Notes: generated from the letters alone by a model not told the origin. A stretch of 64,000 bases of DNA from Daucus carota subsp. sativus (GCF_001625215.2 NC_030389.2:44567454-44631453); one strand, 5' to 3'. Positions 44,242 to 56,484 are shown, counted from the stretch's first letter. Numbers and translations are program-made.

Positions 44242-45500
44242 AGCCTTTTAGGCCTTAAAGAATTGTCTGTGTACAAATAAGATTCTGCAAGTGATTCTTT
44301 ATTTCATTGGACTAAAACTATGGAATAAGATGCCTACTTTTTTGTTTGTTACCCGATTTGAGGAAGCTCCTGTTGTGATAAGCCTGTACGGCGTTTTTGA
44401 GAATCTGATTCTCATAAAAATAGAGTTTTCCAAAGCAAATGCTACTGTAAAATATAACCTTGGTTCAGATTCTGCATATTTTTTTTTTTCTGATTTTAGC
44501 AGATTACTGAACCAGAGTTTATATGATTGTTCTGTTCGCGACTCTCTCAACTTATAAAGCCATCTGAAATACACCCCTCTACAACTGATCTGATATAACT
44601 TAACAAGTGTTTTTTCACTCATCTAAGGTTGATACCAACCAATTATAGCTTGGACCTTGTGTGATTGAGCTCCTAGAGCTAACCTTAAGTCTGCTGCAAT
44701 TTGAGCTAGGATTCCAGCAGCTCGTCGATATGCTGTGTTGGGCCTATCCTCCAGAAATAGGCTCAAAGTAAGAGCAATACCTAAACGTCTACGGATCATG
44801 ACACAGACCAGAGAAATGAGGAATCACCAGCACGCGAGAGCTACAAAATCATGTGTCAGAGAGCAAAAGAGAGAGCATCGGATAAATAATAAATCGACTA
44901 AAGGAGATGAGAAGGTCATACTAGTTCATTGGAAGCACCACCTGGAACTTACCATAAATAGTAAATTCTGGCCTTTATCATGCACAGAATTAGATAACAA
45001 AGATGATCAGTAATTCTTTCTTAATAATAGGACAAACTCACTGATTAAATCTATATAAGTTGAAATTGTATTCTTAACTAGTACAGGACACCTAATTTTG
45101 TCTCATTATGTTACAGCTAATATGATAGTATAATCAACACTTTGTCTTATGACATAATACTCTTTAACCTTTTCATTCTGCCTACCAGAACTCGACTCTA
45201 TGGTACTGTAATACGTACCAAGTGCACTAGAATCCCGCATTGCTTAGGTGGAAGGTTCTGATGTTACAAGGGCGGAACCAGGAGGAGGATAACCCAGGCT
45301 AAAGCCCCTGCTGAACCAGAAAAATTCATATTTTTTATTTATTTTTAATCTTTTCCCTTAAAATTAACAGATTTCTTCATCTGAGCCTCGACTGATTTCA
45401 TCAATAAATGCATATGTTTAACTTATTCAGAATGGGAACTTGATATAATTTAGTACGCCTAGACGAGACAGACGGTAGAAACTATAGAGAATATTTACAT
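44242..45500 (+). repeat. segmental duplication, second copy (flank part)
   Basis: Continuation of the duplicated 3' flank from about 37380-39035 (for example GGTTGATACCA-CCA, AGCTTGGACCTTGTG, CAAGGGCGGAACCAGGAGG). It lacks the Stowaway MITE found in the source copy. Homology fades after AGAAACTATAGAGAATAT at about 45492. Confidence 0.85.
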
Positions 45501-45637
45501 ACATTCCTGTCCTTGATACCTCCTCCCCTGATTTAATAATATTGTGTTTCTTAATCTCTTCGCCTAAATAGTTTGATGATTTTGTTTCGTATTACAACCC
45601 TTGCATGCATTGCGATTAACAAGCTCACGATAAGATC

Positions 45638-45645
45638 TATATATA
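45638..45645 (+). promoter_or_regulatory. TATA box of the GPAT gene
   Basis: TATATATA lies 95 bases upstream of the ATG at 45740. Confidence 0.55.
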
Positions 45646-45739
45646 GGCTTGAGCCTCATGCAAAATGAAATTCAAATAAATTTCTATTAGTTAGATTAAA
45701 TCTAGTGTTATCACTGTGGCGCGATCCTTTTAATCAAAG

Positions 45740-47421
45740 ATGGCTATGACAGAGTTTCCAACAGTTGAGAATTGTTCCTCAGTTGGCCGCGAAAAGGACA
45801 CAGTTGTTGCAGACTTAGATGGAACCTTGCTACGAGGTCGTAGTTCATTTCCTTATTTTGCCTTGATTGCATTTGAGGTTGGAGGAGTTCTCAGGCTTCT
45901 GTTTTTGCTCTTATGTTCACCGCTTGCTGGACTTTTGTACTACTTTTTCTCGGAGTCTGCTGGTATCCAGGTTCTCATTTTTGCAACCTTTGTTGGAATG
46001 AAAGTTTCTGACATAGAGTCCGTGGCACGAGCTGTGCTGCCAAAGTTCTACTCAACTGACCTCCACCCTGAATCATATCGGGTGTACTCATCGTGTGGAA
46101 AACGTTGTGTTCTTACAGCAAATCCAAGAATCATGGTGGAATCATTTCTGAAAGGCTTCTTGGAAACTGATTTAGTTTTAGGAACTGAGATAGGAACCTT
46201 CAAGGGTAGAGCAACCGGATTTGTTCTCAAACCAGGAGTCCTTGTGGGGGAGAACAAGGCCAATGCCCTTCGAAAAGCTTTTGGGGATGCTCAGCCCGAG
46301 ATAGGCCTAGGGGACAGGCATACTGATTTTCCTTTCATGGCATTGTGCAAGGTTTGTTACATAATGTCTCAACTCGACTTTACTAATTACACGTTCCTGC
46401 GAACTTAAAAGTATGCAACCTGAATTAAAATTTGAGTTCTAGGTAGAAAATTATGGAGTTTACTAACTAAAAGCAAACCAGAATCTACTCAGACTTTACT
46501 AACACTAATGTAACTCTTGAAATGCAGGAGGGCTACGTAGTGCCACCGAAGCCAGAGGTTGAGGCCGTGAAAAATGAAAAGCTCCCCAAGCCGATCATCT
46601 TCCATGATGGTCGTCTAGTCCAAAAACCAACACCCCTAATGGCACTGATCACCATCATATGGATACCAATAGGCCTAATCCTTGCCATTCTGCGAGTTGC
46701 TGCAGGAGCATTACTCCCCATGCCAATAGTCTACTACGCATTCTGGGCACTAGGCGTCCGAGTGACCATCAAGGGCAATCCACCCCCTCCTGTCAAAAAG
46801 TCCAATGGAAAATCCGGAGTCCTCTTCATCTGCTCCCACAGAACCCTCCTAGACCCCATATTCCTCTCCACAGCCCTAGGCCGAAAAATCCCTGCAGTCA
46901 CCTACTCCCTCTCCAGGCTCTCCGAGATCATCTCCCCAATCAAAACAGTCCGCCTCACCAGAGACCGTGCCTCAGACGCCTCAATGATCAAAAAACTCCT
47001 CCAAGAAGGAGACCTAGCCATCTGCCCTGAAGGAACCACCTGTCGCGAGCCCTTCCTCCTCAGATTCTCCGCCATGTTTGCAGAACTCACAGACGAATTA
47101 GTCCCCGTGGCAATGGAAAACAAGATGACCATGTTCCATGGCACAACAGCCAGAGGGTGGAAAGGCATGGACACCTTCTACTTCTTCATGAATCCTAGCC
47201 CGGCCTACGTCGTTACCTTCTTGAACAAGTTACCTAAAGAGCTGACATGCAGCTCAGGGAAGCCAAGCCATGAAGTTGCAAACTACATTCAGAGGGTGAT
47301 TGCAGCTACATTGTCTTATGAGTGCACCACTTTCACAAGAAAAGATAAATACAGAGCAGTTGCAGGGAATGATGGCATAGTGGGAGATAACAAATCAGCC
47401 AAGGCTAACAAAGTCAATTAA
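45740..47421 (+). CDS. RAM2: sn-2 glycerol-3-phosphate acyltransferase, RAM2/GPAT6 type
   Basis: Two exons, 45740-46351 and 46528-47421, phase-0 junction (TGCAAG|GAGGGC), 501 residues, the normal family size. The N-terminal HAD-like phosphatase domain has an intact motif I ([10 protein letters not shown]) and GDRHTDFPF, so it should be active, unlike GPAT5/7. Hydrophobic segments follow. The acyltransferase domain has CSHRTLLDP (HX4D), [14 protein letters not shown], and the C-terminal [16 protein letters not shown]. Such enzymes use acyl-CoA and glycerol-3-phosphate at the ER to make sn-2 monoacylglycerol for cutin or, for RAM2, lipid delivered to mycorrhizal fungi. Overall wording ([28 protein letters not shown]) looks closest to RAM2 as I remember it; GPAT4/6/8 is the alternative. 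Family is certain, the RAM2 call moderate. Confidence 0.85.
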
Positions 47422-48464
47422 GCATCTACTTATTTTTGTTACAAGTTTCATATTTGAAGCCCAAGAGGCTTGATTTGTATGGCTACCAAGAAATTGGTTT
47501 TGAATTCAGATAAATATAGTTACCGTTTGGCTAATTTTATTAAATCCATTCCGATAGTAATGTCCGATAAAATTTAATACTCCCTCCGTCTCGCTCAATT
47601 ATTTACATTGGGGAGGGAGGCTCAGCACGCATTCTAATACGTAATTGTAATGGAAAATTTGTTTATTTTGTGCAGTTGCAGACCACGATGGACCCATACA
47701 CTGCGTTTATTAATAATGAACCGCATACGTAAATTGATCCATTCATAATTCAGCATCATCAGTCGAAACCAGCGTAAATTATTACTCTGGTCCAGTACTC
47801 AGTCTGCACTCTGCAACCTCTTCTTCGTGATATCATTTTTAATATTATAATTTATGAGAGAAAGAGCTGATGTGTTAAAATTTATCGAAGACATCTATCT
47901 GATAGGATAATGACAATAGACTCGGAGTTGTCGTAAAATATGCATCAATTGATGAATTTTGATGTTAATTAACGGAATGTATGCGTCACTGACTTAAACG
48001 ATCGGTTTCATCTATTTTGAGTTTGATGACCAACTTGATATATTGAGCATACTTCAATGACTCATTTAATTATTAACCCGATAACCAAACAAGTCCAAAT
48101 GCTGCTGTGCCAAACAAGTCCAAATGCTGCTGTGCCAGACAACCAGCTCCTGTTTTTTGTATTAGTTGCACTTAAGAGCTTAAACAATCTTTAATCCCCA
48201 CTAATAAAACCAAACCACCAACCATAATATACTCATGTAAACCTTCCATTCAACCCCACTAAACATGATTCATTACTTTAATACAGATTATAAGTTGATT
48301 TTCAAACAGTGTGTTTATTTAAGTTCATGTAAAAACAAAACCCATCTGGAAAACATGGAAACTGTCAGTCTGAGAACATGTCAAGTGTTGCATTTTTTCT
48401 AACAAAGAGATTTGACCTAGGCTTAGTAACTTAATTAAGAGCAATGCTAAGGATCGCGAAAAGG
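47422..48464. other. intergenic
   Basis: 3' flank of the GPAT gene. It holds a partial Stowaway-like left end at about 47579 (CTCCCTCCGTCTCGCTCAA) and a 26-bp tandem duplication at about 48088-48138 (AACAAGTCCAAATGCTGCTG). No gene is supported. Confidence 0.5.
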
Positions 48465-48868
48465 TTTCCGAATTCTTTTTTGAATACAAAGTGGCGTGAT
48501 TTAGTTCGTATTATTCATGTGCATACACAAGACTCTTGGTAATTAAGATATATGTCCAATCAATTTTTACTATCTAAATATTCGGGAACAAATTCGAGAA
48601 CCATTCTGGGCCGAATTTTTTCTTAAATTCGAAGTGGCGTGATTTAATTCGTGTTATTCATGTGTATACACAGGACCCTTAATATTTAAGATACATGTCC
48701 AATCAACTTTTGATATCTAAGTATTCAGGAACAAATTCAAGAACCATCCCGAATTCCCTAGCATTGTGTATACACAGGACCCTTAATATTTAATACATGT
48801 CCAATCAACTTTTGATATCTATGTATTCAGGAACAAATTCAAGAACCATCCCGAATTCCCTAGCATTT
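48465..48868 (+). repeat. tandem duplication, three partial copies
   Basis: Units of about 100-145 bp beginning near 48470, 48611 and 48763 share GTGGCGTGATTTA-TTCGT, CATACACA-GAC, ATGTCCAATCAA, TATCTAAGTATTCAGGAACA and CAAGAACCATCCCGAATTCC. Copies 2 and 3 are nearly identical, so the last duplication is recent. Confidence 0.85.
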
Positions 48869-48897
48869 CTCCACAATTTCTCCTTCATTGTTGATTA

Positions 48898-49134
48898 CTA
48901 CCTCCATCCCAAATTAAATGATCTAGTTGACTTTGGGCACGTAACTTTAGGTGCATTGATCGTCTACTTCCGAAATTTATTTTTTTATTTTCTCTTTTGT
49001 AAATGAAAATTTCATATTTTAATTTTTATTTGCAAAAATAAAATTTTAAAAATAAGTCATGTAGCTATGCGGTCAATGAACTTTAAATTGTGTGCCCAAA
49101 GTCAACAGGGTCATCTAATTTGGGATGGAGGGAG
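48898..49134. mobile_element. Stowaway-type MITE
   Basis: Ends CTACCTCCATCCCAAATTA and TAATTTGGGATGGAGGGAG are near complements; the pairing continues through GTTGACTTTGGGCAC and its complement. TA flanks both sides (48896-48897 and 49135-49136). Same family as 61576-61810. Confidence 0.85.
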
Positions 49135-49136
49135 TA

Positions 49137-49556
49137 TTAATCTAATGTAATCTAGCCTGATTTTGAGGAACATGATATGCAGCTTCTCAAGGCAATGTGT
49201 TTTGGCTCCTCTCAAATCTCAATCTAGTAGAACTAAGTTAAACAACAAGAGAATCCTGTCTGTGTCAGTTAAATATTTGGATGCCTTATCGAATCTTAAT
49301 AAGTTCTTGGCCATGACAAAAGCATCAAAATCAGACATACATGTGTTTGTTAATTATAGCACTACAAACTGTAAAGAGAAAAGAAGACAAAAAAGAAAAA
49401 GCATCTTGAGATCTTTGACCCTAAACTCTGTTTCTTTACCTTGTTCTGTTCCATAACCTTGTTTTCTTGCTTATCTTGTCACTCAGACACTGGCTCACTG
49501 GGGCTCTGAGGGTAGCTAATCATACTCTCCTGTTAAAAAACCAGATTTTTCGACCA
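49137..49556. other. LRR gene upstream region
   Basis: No separate gene. The frame at 49163-49456 is basic and low in domain signal; it probably overlaps promoter or 5' leader. Confidence 0.4.
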
Positions 49557-51509
49557 ATGGGATCATCTAGCTATCTGGTCTCTCGCGCATTATGGGTTTA
49601 TGTAATGCTCGTTTCAGTTAGTGCAGCAGAAAGCAGAATATTGCTCGACAAGGAAGAATGCCACCTTGATGACCTCAAGGGACTCAAGGATTTCAAGGCA
49701 TCAATCAAGTCGGACACCTCAGGCCGCCTGGAGACATGGACTGGGGAAAGGTGCTGTATTTGGGACGGCGTATCTTGTGATAACAAGACAGGGAGGGTGA
49801 ACAAGCTATATCTCCCAGGATTCATTACTTCTGGAGATGCTCCTGATCAGACTTATATGGAAGGATGGCTATCTCCTTCCATTACGCTAATGGTTTCCCT
49901 GGAGGTTATAGATCTCTCCGCGCTCTCTCATCTCACTGGCCAGATTCCTCCACAGATAGGCTTTCATCTTCCTAAACTTAGAGAGCTCACTCTTTTTGGT
50001 AACAGACTTAGTGGTTCATTGCCTGAATCTATCGGTAAGCTGTCAAATCTTGAAGGATTGTACTTGCATGAGAACAGCTTTTCTAGGTCCCTTCCTTCTA
50101 GCCTAGGAAGTCTCAAGTCTCTGAGAAGATTGTATCTACACACAAACCAATTTTCAGGTGCAATCCCAGAATCCATTACAAACTTGACCAACATGTTGTC
50201 TCTGGATTTACACCAAAATTCTCTTACTGGCAATATACCAGCTGACATTGGTAATTTGCAGTTCTTGGAGGAGCTAGATCTTTCAAACAATTCGCTATCC
50301 GGAACGATTCCATCTTCCATATGTAAGCTCACATTCATTTCAACTATGTACTTAAATACCAACAATCTTGAAGGGGAGATCCCTTTCCCTACCATAGCAG
50401 GTCAAATGTCTGCTCTAAAATTTCTAAGATTGCAGAATAATCGTCTCAGCGGAAGGCTACCCTCAGCCTTCGGATTTCTCACCTCTCTTCAAAGAGTTTC
50501 CTTATCAAATAATCAACTCGAAGGGCCTATTCCTTATAGTTTGGGAACTCTAAGGTCTCTATCAGAGTTATACCTAGATGGAAATAACTTCTCAGGTCAG
50601 ATTCCTAGTTCACTAGGTCATTTGTCTCAGCTTCTAGCTCTAACTATATCAAACAATATGCTTCAAGAACCATTACCCCATGAATTATCATTGCTTCTAA
50701 ACCTTCAAATATTAGATTTGTCTTTCAACGACATAAACCTCTCTGTGATCCCAGAGTGGCTCCTGGGATTACCATCGCTCTCTCAAATCTACTTGGCTGG
50801 ATGTGGAATTCGAGGTGAGATCCCAGATTACCTGCAGAAAGCCTCTAGCTCACTACAGGTGCTGGACTTATCAGAAAACCACCTCACAGGAGAGATTCCT
50901 ACTTGGTTTGGAAACTTGACTCAGATATGGAGCTTGAACCTCTCAAGAAACTCGCTAACTTCTACAATTCCAAAAACAATTACAAACTTAGGAAGCTTGA
51001 CAGTGCTCGACATCCACTCAAACAAGCTAACAGGCACAATCAATGAGGTTTTTCATATACAAAGTAGATTTGAAGGTTCTTTGACTTATATTGATCTTTC
51101 TGACAATAGGTTTACAAGTGGCATCGAACAGATTGGCAGAGGATCACAAACGGGGATACAGTATCTGAATTTGTCGCACAACCATTTCAATGGAAGAATT
51201 CCGACTTTGATAGGGAAGTTAAAATCAGTGGACAGTCTAGATTTGAGCTACAATGAGTTAAGCTCACAGTTGCCAATATCTCTAGCAAATGCACACTCTT
51301 TAGAAAGACTAAAGCTGCAGAAGAATCAGATTACTGGTAATATACCAAATCAGTTTCTGAATTTGAGAAGGTTGAAAGAGCTGGATGTGTCAGATAATCT
51401 ACTTGTAGGGAGAATTCCTTTGGGCAAGCCTCTAAGTGATTTTCCACGAAGTACTTACTCTGGAAATAAAGGTCTGTGCGGAAAACCCCTGGATCCTTGT
51501 ATGTCTTGA
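49557..51509 (+). CDS. secreted leucine-rich-repeat protein (receptor-like, no membrane anchor)
   Basis: Single exon. I start at 49557, which gives a signal peptide (MGSSSYLVSRALWVYVMLVS), rather than the ATG 30 codons upstream; 650 residues. An LRRNT cap is seen (CHLDDLKGLKDFKASI, with CCIWDGVSCD). About twenty plant-type LRRs follow, with the NLxGxIPxxLGxL pattern. The C-terminal cap ends GNKGLCGKPLDPCMS at the stop. There is no transmembrane helix or kinase domain, so it is probably a wall or apoplast LRR protein like the DRT100/PGIP group or a short receptor-like protein. Ligand unknown. The ending at the usual juxtamembrane cap could mean loss of an anchor, but similar anchorless proteins are common in plants. 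Confidence 0.88.
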   Translation: MGSSSYLVSRALWVYVMLVSVSAAESRILLDKEECHLDDLKGLKDFKASIKSDTSGRLETWTGERCCIWDGVSCDNKTGRVNKLYLPGFITSGDAPDQTYMEGWLSPSITLMVSLEVIDLSALSHLTGQIPPQIGFHLPKLRELTLFGNRLSGSLPESIGKLSNLEGLYLHENSFSRSLPSSLGSLKSLRRLYLHTNQFSGAIPESITNLTNMLSLDLHQNSLTGNIPADIGNLQFLEELDLSNNSLSGTIPSSICKLTFISTMYLNTNNLEGEIPFPTIAGQMSALKFLRLQNNRLSGRLPSAFGFLTSLQRVSLSNNQLEGPIPYSLGTLRSLSELYLDGNNFSGQIPSSLGHLSQLLALTISNNMLQEPLPHELSLLLNLQILDLSFNDINLSVIPEWLLGLPSLSQIYLAGCGIRGEIPDYLQKASSSLQVLDLSENHLTGEIPTWFGNLTQIWSLNLSRNSLTSTIPKTITNLGSLTVLDIHSNKLTGTINEVFHIQSRFEGSLTYIDLSDNRFTSGIEQIGRGSQTGIQYLNLSHNHFNGRIPTLIGKLKSVDSLDLSYNELSSQLPISLANAHSLERLKLQKNQITGNIPNQFLNLRRLKELDVSDNLLVGRIPLGKPLSDFPRSTYSGNKGLCGKPLDPCMS

Positions 51510-51965
51510 GTTCTCATCTACTGCTCTAACACCAGATGCAAGGAAATGATATAAATCTAGTACATTATAGGGCTCAGTATTCTTGGTAAACTATAAATCC
51601 TGTATATGCTCATAAACATAGAAGGGCATTTGTGGATATACAGGCACACACAGATATACATTCTAGAATTCGTTTGCAGCATCTTGTCAAACTTCACCAG
51701 GGACAGAAAGGTAGGGTATTGTAAGTTGTGAGGGTCGTGAACCAGGCCAATTTCAAAAGCTTTCATTTTTTTCTTCTAACACCCCCGCCCCTCCCTTATT
51801 TCTAAACTTGATGTATAAGGAGAATCATAAGGACATACTAGCGAGCACAAGAATATGTGTAAACTTGAGTTGCAAATATAAAGAAAAAGGAAAACTGCAA
51901 AAAATACTCAAAAGCGACTCTTTTCATATATTACTATCTGAATGACCTTAAAGTTCATACACTAA
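51510..51965. other. intergenic between convergent LRR and CW14-like genes
   Basis: Shared 3' flanks, nothing else seen. Confidence 0.5.
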
Positions 51966-54900
51966 TCAAGGGGACTCCTGACTCAACCCTAGCTTCTGGT
52001 AATTAGAATAGTCAATTTCATTTAACCGCACACAACATAAGATCTGCTCCGGTAACTCTTCAGGTTTATTTCCCTGGGTAAACAAAAAAAAATTGTTAGC
52101 AATAGCAGAGCCTAAATAGTCTGACTGTGCAAACATGAATCTAGTACATGAAAGTAATCATAGTTGTTTAGGTATTATATGACTTGCCTGAATCGTAAGG
52201 CCGAAGTCCAATATGCAGTGCTTTAGTCTATCTAGAAATGCTCCAAAGCCTTTCCTAGATATGTAACCAAATCTGTGCATGTCTAAATCGATCTCCAAAT
52301 AATTTTCTCCCTGAAAAAGTAGTAATTTTTTTATGAGAAGTAGCTAAATTATTTTTTTAATATCCTCTCATACACTACACGTTCCACAACCCTCTGGTTC
52401 TATCCATTTTCTTAAATAAGGAAATATATCACCGGAGGGAATTTAAGAAAAAGCATCTGGAATTGTTGTCTTGGTATGAAGAATCACAGTACAAACTTAC
52501 CAAGTAGAACTCATGCTGGGGACGTGAAAGAACGGGTTTTTCATTGTAAGCATGCATCAGTTTTCTCTCGGCTGCACTTAACTGAAGGTCATCCACGTTT
52601 ACTACACGACCCAATATTTTTAACCTTTCCCGGAATGGTACAGATGAACCTTTAACCTTTTCTACTTCATCATCAATTAGCTTCTGGTGGTACAAAACAA
52701 AGGATTCAGAAGGATAAACATATTATACAAAATTAAAATATCTCCACACAAATAATACTCGCAAGGAATAGAAATAGCATACTGAAAAGGTTTCATCTTA
52801 CTTTTATCCCTTCTTTACAATGAGATGGAAGTTCTTTAGAGTAACTTTCGGAAAGTTTGAAGTACAAGACAAAATTTATTCCTTCCCCGTCAGTTTCGCT
52901 CTGGAAGAGAGCTGCAGGATACAATGGAATCTGTACAAAAATCAAGAGCAAAAGAAAAATGCTTAGAAAACTAAATTATCTGTATTACAAATGAACCCCT
53001 TGAATCATTATGAAAATTTGAATTTCCGGTCCTAACTCAACTCTTAAGTATTGCAAGAAACAAAAATGGTTTTATAAACAGTAGAAGTAGCTGGAGGCTG
53101 ATTAGGACATTAAAGGTAGCAGCAACATATACAAAGGTCAGAGGAGGTCCTTAATTCGATCAAGGGGGACCCTAAAAGCAAGGGAATGCTGAATATAGAT
53201 GCATAGCAAGTTGAAGCAGAAGTCAGAAAACCGTAAACAGGAAGACACATTAAAGGTAGGTTTTCTAATCAAGTTGTTGCATGAGCGTCCTTGTATCTGC
53301 TATATAAGGTGGCTACCCAATTCTAGTATTCCAAGATTTGGATATATTACATTACGGCAACTAAAACCTGGAATGATTCTCATCCATCTCCTCTGTTACC
53401 CGAACTCTTCGATTTTGTTTCTGTACCCTTGTCGAGGAAACTGACACTCGGAGAAGTGGGTATGTACAGTGCTCTTTAAAATAGTCCAAAAAAGATGCAA
53501 AATTTTCAATATATAGTTGAGTCGACACTTGGACACAGATTCATGTTGGACACTTCCAGGTTTATTCAGGTAACAAGGCCATCACAATTTCAGCAATTAG
53601 TGCTAATAGGTTGATTGAGCGAACAAACATACTTAAGAACAAGAGAAAGAGGTTTGTAAATTAGCAAAATCAACAGATATTACTTTCTTGGAATTCCTGA
53701 CCTCAGTGGGGATTCTGAAGAGGTGAAAAACCATAAACACGAGCTGAGGCAAAAGTATGAATAGAAGGTACCTGACAATTTACGACAAGGATTGGAGGGA
53801 GTTCTCCATACGAACTAATATTAGGTAGTCCCACAAATCGAGCAATGTGATCAATTTTCCTTTGAGATAAGTATACATCAACCCCAAATGGATTATATGC
53901 AGCATGGCTGGGAGCAAGATCCTTTTTTTTGTCCCTGATGAAAAAAAATTGAGTCAAAACATGAAAGAGAATTTCAAAGTAGATAGAAGTATCTAATACG
54001 AAATATTAAAATGGAAATGCATCCAACTTCCCCATAGGCCTTCTCATTCAACGTGGCCTACATGTAAATTGATGCACTAGTTGCTTGTGCTCTCACCTTA
54101 AATAATTCTCTCCTCTGACTCTGAAAGTACTCGCAGCAATTTGTGACCATGAATCAGGCATTTTCTTGTCAGCCGGACAAAAAGGTACTTGTGAACCAGC
54201 TATAGGTCTCTTGATAAGCATCTTTGAAGAAACTGAAGGAAACCAGAAAGTGGATAAGAGATACTAACTTGATCCTTTTGAATTATACACTAAAAAACTT
54301 GATAGGGTGTGCACGTTCTGTTTGCAATTATCAAGTAATAATTACAGATAATCACTTCAATACATGTAATAGCTTAAGTGATAACAAGGAACAGTAGCAC
54401 TCACGTAAACTGGAACTAGAATTGCCCTCCTTCCACTTGAAAGAAAGTTTAATCGCTGCTTTTTTCTTTGCATGAGGTGGACTTGAGCTGAAAGACCTTC
54501 TCTTCTCAACTGTGGGAACAGTGGAAGCTAGACAGGGCAAACAGTTGTTTGGGATAATTCCACAATTATCCAATAAATCATCCCCTCTGCCTCCACTTCC
54601 TTCAACAGATGAGGTTTCATCCACGAAAACTGAGTTGTCATGAGAAGTCCCATCAGATCTCAGGCGTGAGTCTTGCTCTCCTCGATGCAAAGAACCTCCG
54701 GAAGTGTCACTGACAGAGTTGCGTGCAGAATGGCCTGCTGAGTAGTCTTCTTGTTTTTGCAGTTGTGCAGAGTGGTGGGGATAGGGTACATTGGCATCAC
54801 CATTTCTATGATGAGCATCTTTAAGTGAAGAAATACTTAATCTGGATGCAGCTTCGGACTCATGTTGTGATGACACGTCTGTGAACAAACATTGCATCCA

Positions 54901-56448
54901 TAACTTCATGAGTATGCAGTTAATGAATGTAATAAATTCATTTCAGATCTATACAGAGTATTATTTACTGAAAAATGTATATTAATATACCATCAGAAAT
55001 GCTTTGGAAATCGTCATCGCTACAGTCAGATTCAAGTATTGCAGCAGAGTCGAACCACATGTCATCCAAGCTTCCTTTTGCTGATACCGTGACATATTAG
55101 TAATCTTCCAAAAAATAAGCATCGGGCATTGCAATTTCACCGAAAATCTATAGAATGTTTAATAATGGTACAGACTTTGAGATACAATAGAAAGTCTAAG
55201 CTAGAGTACCCTAACTTCTGATATACTTCCAAGGATATGCAGTAAAATGAATTGCAAGAGAAACTAAAGATGACATCCCCAGCTTCATTCCAAATCCTAC
55301 CCCTAGCCCCGTCCGTGTAATTGCAAATCACATCAAATTACATGACATCTTTTACTATAAGCACTATCAAGAAATCAAGGGAAGATGCAGAAATAGTTTC
55401 CTGAAGGAAGATCTCATCATCTCATTATAAATCCTAGATCTGATCTTCACACCATTAAAGTTGTTAAAAATACTAAAGGCTTATTTATTTGCAAACCGCA
55501 GTCCATTACTACTGAACTCTTTTGCTGAAAGGAATGAAATCGAATTCAGACAGTTTTGAAGGTAAATGTTCATATCAGTCCGCCCTCCATATCATACGTA
55601 AAGATATAAACTAGAGCTCAATACCACAAATTCGGGATTGGAAGCCTCAGAAAATCATTCCTACTTCTACTCATTTTCTTTACAAATCTCCTATATAAAA
55701 TTTGCACACTCTTGCGGCCTTTTCTCTTATCCTCGTTTCCTTGATCTTTAATTTTTTTTCACAAATTTTCATTGCACACATGCTTCCCCCAACACCATAA
55801 AAGACTGTTTGACAGCAAACTTTATAAATCCACACTCCAGCTACAACTGCAATGCAGCATAGTTTTCATCACATCTTCCACAAATGTTCAAATTATTACA
55901 GCTATATGATCACTTACATAACTGCATTGTACCCGTAACCACCCCTCTAGCACTATATCAATTTCAAACAGCTAAACTTCATAGATTAAACAAGTTTAAC
56001 ATCTTAATATAAATAATCACGAAACAGAAGATTCCATCATATAGTAGTCGAATGAGAAAAAGAAATTGACTTTCTCATCTTCAACGAATCAACAAAATAT
56101 GCATCCAACTAAAACTAGCTAAAATTCAAGAATTTAGTTTCAATCTATTCATCACTCTTAAACAGTTCAAAACAAAAACAATCCACCAACTATGTCATGA
56201 ATCAATGACCATAAAGCATCCCTTTACACTCTACACAGAAAAAATGCACTAACCAAATTTCAAGAATTTCATCAAAATTAAAAAAATCACTCTTAACAAG
56301 TTCAAAACAAACACAGCCCACTAACAATTTCAAGAATCAGACACCATACAAGCATAGTTTAACACTCCACACACCCAAAAGATTTACATATACAGAGAGA
56401 GAGAGGGAGAGAGAGAGAGAGAGAGAGGGAGAGAGGGAGAGAGAGAGA

Positions 56449-56484
<36 letters not shown>

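Noticed and set aside
44291-44622. Open frames on both strands in the duplicated flank
   Set aside because: The same region of the source copy is non-coding flank, and the frames are not conserved between copies.
49163-49456. 97-residue basic open frame upstream of the LRR gene
   Set aside because: No domain; ends just before the LRR open frame and is probably leader or promoter DNA.
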